From contig VAYL01000008.1 of the NCBI GenBank assembly GCA_005884305.1, positions 1 to 5,026 on the forward strand: a stretch of DNA of 5,026 bases, given 5' to 3'. The stretch is from Actinomycetota bacterium (lineage in GTDB: Bacteria > Actinomycetota > Thermoleophilia > Solirubrobacterales > 70-9). Shown in pieces: positions 1 through 4,462 of the stretch; within the stretch, counting starts at the first letter, position 1, and the number at the start of each line of letters is the position of its first letter. The position numbers and the translations under genes are program-made. A model generated the notes under the pieces. That model did not search any database and was not told the origin of the DNA. It was given only the letters and a program-made list of their open reading frames with translations.

Positions 1-168
1 CGCGGCGTCGCTCAGGGGTGGCGGCGTGATGTTCACGCGGGCGGCGCCCACGTCGTACGGGGCGCCCGCCGCGTTGGCCGAGGCGGGCAGCAGGGCCGCG
101 GCACCCAAGACGACGCCCACCAACGGTCCCAGCACCCCGAAGAGCTTGCGCCGGCTTCCGTACCTCAT
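1..168 (-). CDS. Exported protein, N-terminal part only (possible neutral/alkaline ceramidase-like hydrolase)
   Basis: The frame reads from ATG at 168-166 leftwards for 56 codons without a stop and leaves the window, so only the N-terminus is visible. The product begins MRYGSRRKLFGVLG, followed by a hydrophobic stretch ending LLPASANA, a textbook signal peptide with a likely cut after residue 34 (ANA|AGAP). The n-region SRRKLF resembles a twin-arginine (Tat) motif. The mature start, YDVGAARVNITPPP, resembles the 'VGAA(K/R)VDITPP' opening of neutral/alkaline non-lysosomal ceramidase-type proteins. That link rests on one short motif and is tentative. No in-frame ATG/GTG/TTG lies upstream before a stop at 213-211, which fixes the start. 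No Shine-Dalgarno sequence is seen. A promoter-like element shared with the two genes on the other strand sits 33 nt upstream. The reading as an exported protein is firm; the enzyme family is not. Confidence 0.8.
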   Translation of the reverse strand, partial: MRYGSRRKLFGVLGPLVGVVLGAAALLPASANAAGAPYDVGAARVNITPPPLSDAA

Positions 169-177
169 GGCGGTGTG

Positions 178-183
178 AGCGTA
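178..183 (-). promoter_or_regulatory. Candidate -10 hexamer TACGCT of the leftward gene
   Basis: On the minus strand TACGCT fits the TANNNT pattern of actinobacterial -10 boxes. It lies 18 nt after the shared 11-mer and 9 nt before the ATG at 168. It was picked after the motif was noticed, so the support comes mainly from the identical spacing in all three genes. Confidence 0.4.
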
Positions 184-201
184 GGGCGAGTAGGGGAGAG
201 A

Positions 202-212
202 TGCGCCGGTTC
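202..212 (-). promoter_or_regulatory. Shared upstream element GAACCGGCGCA, copy for the leftward gene
   Basis: On the minus strand the 11-mer GAACCGGCGCA runs from 212 to 202. It is followed by an 18-nt spacer, a -10-like TACGCT (183-178) and 9 nt before the ATG at 168. The same 11-mer with the same 18-nt spacing precedes both plus-strand genes. Its distance from the hexamer suits a -35 region or an activator site overlapping it. A start site about 7 nt after the hexamer would give a nearly leaderless mRNA, which agrees with the missing Shine-Dalgarno. The sequence match is seen directly; the promoter role is inferred. Confidence 0.6.
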
Positions 213-219
213 ACCGGCG
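204..219. repeat. Short dyad around the leftward promoter element
   Basis: CGCCGGT (204-210) and ACCGGCG (213-219) form a 7-bp inverted repeat separated by only TC. The left arm lies inside the shared 11-mer, so the leftward copy is embedded in a near-palindrome while the other two copies are not. This could be a dimeric regulator site. High GC makes short dyads common, so confidence is moderate. Confidence 0.4.
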
Positions 220-230
220 TGAGACCGTGG

Positions 231-253
231 TTTGTCGGCTATAGGCCGACAAA
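231..253. promoter_or_regulatory. Perfect 9-bp-arm inverted repeat in the divergent intergenic region
   Basis: TTTGTCGGC (231-239) and GCCGACAAA (245-253) are exact reverse complements around the 5-nt centre TATAG. The element sits between the two divergent genes, 18 bp beyond the leftward 11-mer and 75 bp before the rightward one. Its A/T-rich ends stand out from the local GC. No T-run follows on either strand and no gene ends here, so an intrinsic terminator is unlikely. A regulator operator, or a dispersed palindromic element, fits better. The dyad is certain; its role is inferred. Confidence 0.6.
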
Positions 254-291
254 GTCCAGCCTCGGCGACGGGCCACCCCCTCATTGCCCTC

Positions 292-325
292 CCCAGCGCA
301 TGCGGAGCTGGGCCGCCCGGGCTCC
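292..325. repeat. Overlapping small dyads in the upstream region of the large gene
   Basis: Several short inverted repeats overlap here. CCCAGC (292-297) pairs with GCTGGG (307-312), CGCATGCG (297-304) is its own complement, and GGAGC (304-308) pairs with GCTCC (321-325) around an inner GGG/CCC. They are mutually exclusive. If transcription starts near the ATG at 374 they are not in the mRNA and would matter only as DNA. They may simply reflect high GC. Confidence 0.25.
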
Positions 326-328
326 GGA

Positions 329-339
329 GAACCGGCGCA
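329..339 (+). promoter_or_regulatory. Shared upstream element GAACCGGCGCA, copy for the large subtilase-like gene
   Basis: GAACCGGCGCA is followed by an 18-nt spacer, a -10-like TAACTT (358-363) and 10 nt before the ATG at 374. With the next base (T at 340) it forms a perfect 12-bp inverted repeat with 201-212, because the divergent gene carries the same element in the opposite direction. Position and spacing match the other two copies. Upstream promoter or activator function is inferred. Confidence 0.6.
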
Positions 340-357
340 TGAACCCAATTCCGGGTC

Positions 358-363
358 TAACTT
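358..363 (+). promoter_or_regulatory. Candidate -10 hexamer TAACTT of the large gene
   Basis: TAACTT fits TANNNT and is the most A/T-rich spot just before the ATG at 374, 18 nt after the shared 11-mer. Transcription starting about 7 nt downstream would begin around 370, leaving almost no leader. No GGAGG-like ribosome site lies before the ATG, consistent with leaderless translation. Confidence 0.45.
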
Positions 364-373
364 TCCTGGTCGG

Positions 374-3300
374 ATGGGGAACGGGATCAGGCGAAGGAGC
401 GCCGCGCTGTTTGTCGCACTGTTGGCGTTTGCGCTGCCGGCGGCCGCGCTCGCCGCATTCCCCGGCAACGACCCGAGCGAGAGCCCGCGCGTCAACACTC
501 CCAACGATCCGGGCTTCGATCGCTGCGAGGCCGACGACCCCGACACGCCGCCGGGCGACTGCTCCACTTACTTCGACGAGCAGTACGGCTCGTTCGGGTT
601 CAGTCCCGACTCCGCGAACGAGGCTCCCGGGGTTCACACGCAGTACGCGGACTGCTCGCAGCTCGACCAGCAGGGGCGAGACGCGAACGTCGCCGCCGGA
701 GATCCGGCCTGTTCGCAGATCGCCGGCGTTCGCGCCGACACCGCGTGGAAGTACTCGGCGGGAAGCCCGAAGGTGACCGTGGCGATCTTGGACACGGGGA
801 TCCGATGGCAGGCGCGCGAGCTCGTCGACAAGGTCCACCTGAACCGCGGCGAGCTGCCGCTGCCGCAGCACTCCGACGGCTCGACGTGCAGCGCCTATGA
901 CTGCAACGGCGACGGCGCCTTCAACGTGGAGGACTACGTCGACGACCCGCGGGTCGCCGACACGGCGGGCGACACCGAGTCGGACTCGATCCTCGACGCG
1001 TCCGACCTCATCGCGACCTTCTCCGACGGGACCGACGCAGACTCTAACGGCTACGTCGACGACATCGCCGGCTGGGACTTCTTCGACGACGACAACGACC
1101 CTTTCGACGCGTCCAGCTGCTGCAGCGCCAACGGCCACGGGACCGGCCGGGCGGAGGAGGCGGTCGCCCAGACGAACAACGGGGTCGACGAGACCGGAAT
1201 GTGCCCCAACTGCCAGCTCATGCCGTTGCGCATGTGGGACACGTTCGTCCCGCCGACCGACAACTGGGCGATGGCGCTGACGTACGCGACCGACAACGGA
1301 GCGGACGTCGCCGAGGGCGCCATCGGCGGGCTGTCCAACAGCCTGTTCGCCCGCAAGGCCGTGCAGTACGCGGACCGCCGCGGCGTCGCGCTGATGCTGG
1401 TCTCGAGCGACATCAACAGCGCGAACCACAACTACCCGACGAACTACAACGAGCCGATCTACGTCGCCGGCTCGCTCCCAGACACCGCGCCCAATGACAC
1501 GTGCTCCGGCCCCGGCGGGCTGCCCGGCATCGGCGACGTCCTCAATCCCGGGGCGCAGTTCGAGCAGGGCTGTCAGCAGCTCCTCGGTCTCCTCGCGCAG
1601 CCGCCCATCAGCGTCACGCCCACGGCGCAGCCGATGACCACGAGCTTCTTCCGCAACTCAAACCTCACCCAGTACGGCGGCAAGGCGGACATCGTCCTGA
1701 TGGGGTCGACCGGCTCGGAGAACACGGGCCAGGCCGCCGGCGTGGCCGGCCTGCTGGAGTCCTACGCCCGCCAGAAGTTCGCGGGGACGCAGTTCCCGGC
1801 CGGGCTGACCGGCAACGAGACGCGCCAGCTCCTGACGATGACGGCGGAGGACGTCCTGCCGCAGAACACCGGCGAGATCGGCCTGGCGGACAAGGCGAAC
1901 CCCGGCTGGGACCCCCACTTCGGCTATGGCCGCGTTGATCTCGCGGCGGCCATGCAACGCATCTCCACGGGCCGAATCCCGCCGGAGGCGCAGATCGACG
2001 CGCCGGCCTGGTTCGCTCCTATCGACGTCAACCGCGTGCCGCCGGGCGGCGTCCCGATCACCGGCTACGTCGACGCGCCGCACTCGGCCACCGGAGTCGG
2101 CTCGTGGCGGGTGGAATACGCCTGCGGTCAGGATGCCCTGGACTCGGACTTCAAGCCCATCAACGGAGCCAGCGGCACGGGGCCTGTGAATGGGCGCCTG
2201 GGGACGATCCCGAGGCCGCTGCTCCAGAACCTCGCCTCCAACTGCAACGGCAGCGTGAAGAACGACCCGGGCAGGCCGGCCGGAACGGCGGACCAGGCCT
2301 GGCCGGCCGATCCGTACCCGAACCCCGACCCCGAGCGCCACGCCTTCCAGATCCGCCTGATCGTCCACGAGGCGGGTCACCCGTTCAATGTCGGTGAGTA
2401 CCGCAAGACGCTCTTCGCCTACAACGACGATGGGAATCTCGCCGGCTGGCCGCGGCCCATCGGCTCGGGCTCCATCGGGCCCGCCTACGTCACGGGCTCG
2501 GGCGGCGAGACATCCACCCGCCTCTACGACGTCGACGGGGACAACAAGCTCGACGTGATCCTCGGGACTTCCAGCGGCGAGCTTTACGCCGTGCACGCCA
2601 ACGGCACTCCGGTCGCGAGCTTCAACCACGGCCAGCCGGTGCAAACCGAGGTCAGCGCGCTGGCCCAGCACCACCCGATACCGGCGTCGCTCCCGCCGCC
2701 CCGCGAGCCACTTCGCGTGCCGGTGGTCGGCGACATCGACGGCGACCGCGAGGCGGACATCGTCGCCACCGCCGGCGAGCATGTGTACGCGTGGCACCTT
2801 GACGGCACGCCGGTCAGCGGCTTCCCGGTGCGACTCGACCCCGCCTTCTCTGACCCGTGCGTCCCCGGGGCTCCCCATCCGTGCTTCAACGCCTCCGACC
2901 GGGCGATCACGAGCGACAACCACATCAAGCGGGGGTTCCTGGGCTCGGCCGCCCTTGCTGACCTCAACGGCGACGGCCGCCTGGACATCGTCGCGGGGGC
3001 GCTGGACCAGCACCTCTACGCATGGGACGGCACCGGCCACTCGCTGCCGGGCTTCCCGGTGAAGCTCTCGACACCGGGAGCCCCAGGCGCCGAGATCATC
3101 ACGACGCCGGCGATCGCACAGCTCGATGGCCACGGACCGCCCGAGGTCATCGAGGCGACCAACGAGGTGGTTCCCGGTGACCCGCACCCGCCGGGCACGA
3201 TCTTCGACGTGCTGGACGCGCTGGTCGGCTCGAGCACGGGCTCGAACCCGGTCTACGCGGTCCATGGCGACGGGACGATGGTCGATGGCTGGCCCGTGAT

Positions 3301-4372
3301 GGTGGGCGTGCTCGCCGGCGACCTTCTCCCCATGGTCCTGCCGAGCAACGACGCCGCCGTGTTCGATGCCAACGGTGACGGGCTCGACGACGTGGTCGTC
3401 TCGGCCGCGACGTCGCTGACGGGCCAGGGCCCGAAGCTCGTCGACGGGAGCGGGACGACCGAGCGCACCTTCCAGTCCGGCCCGGCCGACAGCCCGGATC
3501 AGGGACCGATCGTCAACCTGGCCGACTATCCGTCGATCGGGGATCTCAGCGGTAACGGGACACCCGACGTGCTCAAGGGCGGGATCACGCTGAACGGGGT
3601 GGCGAACCTTCTGGCGGTCAACCAGAACCTGCCGTTCAGCCACGTCGAGCAGGCCTGGGACCCGTCCACGGGAGCGTCCGTGCCCGGCTATCCGCGCGCA
3701 ACTGACGATTACCAGCTGCTCTCCGAGGCCGCCGTCGCCCGGGTCGGCGGGATCGGCAAGGCCAGACAGGCGCTGGTCGGGACCGGCCTCTACCAGCTCC
3801 ACGCCTACGGGCCGACGGGGAACGAGCCCGCAGGCTGGCCCAAGTTCACGGGGGGTTGGATCGAATCGACCCCGGCGGTCGGCGACGCGAACGGCGACGG
3901 CAAGCTCGACGTCAGCGCGGTCACGCGGGAGGGTTGGTCGTTCCTGTGGGAGACCGACATCTCGGCCTGCGACAACTCGAACGACGAGTGGTGGACGTTC
4001 CACCACGATGAGCACAACACCGCCAACTACGGCACCGATGCCCGGCCGCCCGGCTCCCCCGAGGCGTTGCGCGCGACCCGAGCCGCGGACGGGTCGGTCG
4101 CGGTCTCGTGGAAGCAGCCAGGCGACGATTGGATGTGCGGGAAGCCCGCGCTCTACCGCGTAATCGTGTCGGCCAACCCGATCGCTCACCCGAGCGACGG
4201 GCGGCTGGTCGCGGTGGGCGGCCCAGCCGGGCCCTCGGGGACGCCCGTGACCAGAACCCTCTCCAAGGCGTCGATCGGCCAGGCGCGCTACCTGGCCGTG
4301 CTCTACCGCGACGAGGCGGGCAACTGGGGCCTCGAGAGGACCACGCCCATACCGGCGGTTCAGGGCGGGTGA
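374..4372 (+). CDS. Secreted subtilisin-like (S8) protein with FG-GAP/VCBS beta-propeller and FnIII-like C-terminus; nucleophile Ser apparently replaced
   Basis: This gene encodes 1332 residues. I chose ATG 374 because it starts a clean signal peptide (MGNGIRRRS, hydrophobic core, likely cut ALA|AFPG after residue 27); the frame is open back to a TTG at 284, but that adds 30 non-signal residues. Residues 28-130 show no recognisable I9 propeptide. The S8 domain covers about 131-529: VAILDTG carries D140, NGHGTG carries H255, and GYGRVDLA (517 on) is its usual end. The nucleophile block reads SENTGQAAGVAG, with T451 where Ser is expected. Two calcium-type loops lie between D140 and H255 (176-187; 221-230). 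A beta-sandwich-like linker covers about 530-679. The propeller (about 680-1205) has roughly seven blade motifs such as VYAWHLDGTPVSGFP and DxDGDxxxD loops at 719, 787, 863, 998 and 1171. The motif W1206-W-T-F-H-H-D leads to an FnIII-like domain (1222-1332). No membrane anchor or LPXTG is seen. It is exported; protease activity is doubtful. Confidence 0.93.
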   Translation: MGNGIRRRSAALFVALLAFALPAAALAAFPGNDPSESPRVNTPNDPGFDRCEADDPDTPPGDCSTYFDEQYGSFGFSPDSANEAPGVHTQYADCSQLDQQGRDANVAAGDPACSQIAGVRADTAWKYSAGSPKVTVAILDTGIRWQARELVDKVHLNRGELPLPQHSDGSTCSAYDCNGDGAFNVEDYVDDPRVADTAGDTESDSILDASDLIATFSDGTDADSNGYVDDIAGWDFFDDDNDPFDASSCCSANGHGTGRAEEAVAQTNNGVDETGMCPNCQLMPLRMWDTFVPPTDNWAMALTYATDNGADVAEGAIGGLSNSLFARKAVQYADRRGVALMLVSSDINSANHNYPTNYNEPIYVAGSLPDTAPNDTCSGPGGLPGIGDVLNPGAQFEQGCQQLLGLLAQPPISVTPTAQPMTTSFFRNSNLTQYGGKADIVLMGSTGSENTGQAAGVAGLLESYARQKFAGTQFPAGLTGNETRQLLTMTAEDVLPQNTGEIGLADKANPGWDPHFGYGRVDLAAAMQRISTGRIPPEAQIDAPAWFAPIDVNRVPPGGVPITGYVDAPHSATGVGSWRVEYACGQDALDSDFKPINGASGTGPVNGRLGTIPRPLLQNLASNCNGSVKNDPGRPAGTADQAWPADPYPNPDPERHAFQIRLIVHEAGHPFNVGEYRKTLFAYNDDGNLAGWPRPIGSGSIGPAYVTGSGGETSTRLYDVDGDNKLDVILGTSSGELYAVHANGTPVASFNHGQPVQTEVSALAQHHPIPASLPPPREPLRVPVVGDIDGDREADIVATAGEHVYAWHLDGTPVSGFPVRLDPAFSDPCVPGAPHPCFNASDRAITSDNHIKRGFLGSAALADLNGDGRLDIVAGALDQHLYAWDGTGHSLPGFPVKLSTPGAPGAEIITTPAIAQLDGHGPPEVIEATNEVVPGDPHPPGTIFDVLDALVGSSTGSNPVYAVHGDGTMVDGWPVMVGVLAGDLLPMVLPSNDAAVFDANGDGLDDVVVSAATSLTGQGPKLVDGSGTTERTFQSGPADSPDQGPIVNLADYPSIGDLSGNGTPDVLKGGITLNGVANLLAVNQNLPFSHVEQAWDPSTGASVPGYPRATDDYQLLSEAAVARVGGIGKARQALVGTGLYQLHAYGPTGNEPAGWPKFTGGWIESTPAVGDANGDGKLDVSAVTREGWSFLWETDISACDNSNDEWWTFHHDEHNTANYGTDARPPGSPEALRATRAADGSVAVSWKQPGDDWMCGKPALYRVIVSANPIAHPSDGRLVAVGGPAGPSGTPVTRTLSKASIGQARYLAVLYRDEAGNWGLERTTPIPAVQGG
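899..934 (+). other. Dockerin/EF-hand-like calcium loop inserted in the S8 domain
   Basis: Residues 176-187 read DCNGDGAFNVED, matching the DxNxDGxxNxxD spacing of dockerin and EF-hand calcium loops. The loop lies between catalytic D140 and H255, where classical subtilisins have no such insert. The partial downstream paralogue has the equivalent DANHDAVFNIED at its residues 166-177, so the loop is conserved in the pair. Calcium binding is inferred from the ligand pattern. Only one loop is present, so this is not a full dockerin. Confidence 0.6.
1034..1081 (+). other. Second calcium-type loop of the S8 domain (DxDxNGYVDD...GWDF)
   Basis: Residues 221-236 read DADSNGYVDDIAGWDF. The D-x-D-x-N-G-Y-x-D-D-I-x-G-W-(D/N)-F pattern is familiar from many large bacterial subtilases, where it precedes the catalytic His region. 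It supports the S8 assignment independently of the triad residues and suggests calcium stabilisation of the extracellular domain. Confidence 0.65.
2411..3988 (+). other. FG-GAP/VCBS-type beta-propeller repeat region
   Basis: Blade motifs ending in a G-(W/F/Y)-P-like turn begin near residues 680 (LFAYNDDGNLAGWP), 737 (LYAVHANGTPVASF), 804, 881 (LYAWDGTGHSLPGFP), 960, 1094 (AWDPSTGASVPGYP) and 1139. Calcium loops of the form DxDGDxxxD lie at 719, 787, 863, 998 and 1171, with degenerate versions at 918 (LDGHGPPEV) and 1057 (DLSGNGTPDV). This gives about seven units of uneven length, as expected for an integrin-alpha-like seven-bladed propeller. Such domains usually bind partners or matrix. The exact blade count is my reading by eye. 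Confidence 0.75.
4034..4369 (+). other. Fibronectin type III-like C-terminal domain
   Basis: Residues about 1221-1332 begin TDARPPGSPEALRATRAADG and continue SVAVSWKQPGDDW, then ALYRVIVS and ARYLAVLYRDEAGNWG. The proline-rich entry, the 'VSW..PGDD' strand and the closing 'DEAGNWG' turn resemble the FnIII-like domains found at the ends of bacterial secreted hydrolases. No sorting signal follows, so the protein is probably released or held non-covalently. Confidence 0.6.
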
Positions 4373-4415
4373 CGGGAGGCGATGGGCGCGACGCCGAACA
4401 CACCAGCGCCACGGC

Positions 4416-4426
4416 GAACCGGCGCA
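4416..4426 (+). promoter_or_regulatory. Shared upstream element GAACCGGCGCA, copy for the second subtilase-like gene
   Basis: This is an exact third copy of the 11-mer, in the 90-nt spacer after the large gene. It is followed by 18 nt, a weak -10-like CACAAT (4445-4450) and 12 nt before the ATG at 4463. It suggests the downstream gene has its own promoter rather than depending only on read-through. The hexamer is the weakest of the three, so the case rests on the 11-mer and its position. Confidence 0.55.
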
Positions 4427-4444
4427 CGTTCTCGTAACACGCCT

Positions 4445-4450
4445 CACAAT
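4445..4450 (+). promoter_or_regulatory. Candidate -10 hexamer CACAAT of the second subtilase-like gene
   Basis: CACAAT matches TATAAT at four of six positions. It lies in the most A/T-rich stretch before the ATG at 4463, 18 nt after the shared 11-mer. Taken alone it would not be convincing. Confidence 0.3.
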
Positions 4451-4462
4451 TGCCGGTCCCGG

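Noticed and set aside
284..373. TTG 284 as start of the large gene
   Set aside because: It would add 30 residues without signal-peptide character ahead of an excellent signal peptide at ATG 374, and would put the shared promoter-like element inside the coding region.
201..776. Plus-strand frame starting at ATG 201
   Set aside because: The translation becomes Arg/Thr/Ser/Pro-rich once it overlaps the real gene in another frame. Its start lies inside the shared regulatory motif and it has no recognisable domain.
281..1429. Minus-strand open frame of 382 codons over the start of the large gene
   Set aside because: Same antisense artefact: repetitive Arg/Val/Gly composition, overlapping the signal peptide and S8 core of the real gene, and no plausible start context.
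2366..2380. HEAGH (residues 665-669), matching the HExxH zinc-protease motif
   Set aside because: It lies on the last strand-turn of a beta-sandwich-like linker (IRLIVHEAGHPFNVGEYRK), not in a helix. There is no third ligand or metallopeptidase context, so a chance match is more likely.
4385..4395. Small hairpin GGCG-CGA-CGCC after the large gene as a terminator
   Set aside because: A 4-bp stem with no T-run is too weak for an intrinsic terminator in this GC background.
4108..4437. Plus-strand frame overlapping the end of the large gene
   Set aside because: It is an out-of-frame shadow of the FnIII-like domain, Arg-rich and without any motif.
4382..4462. ATG 4382 as start of the second subtilase-like gene
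   Set aside because: It is in frame and follows GGGAGG, but the spacing is only 2 nt. The extra 27 residues are polar and Arg-rich before the signal peptide, and the shared 11-mer would fall inside the gene.
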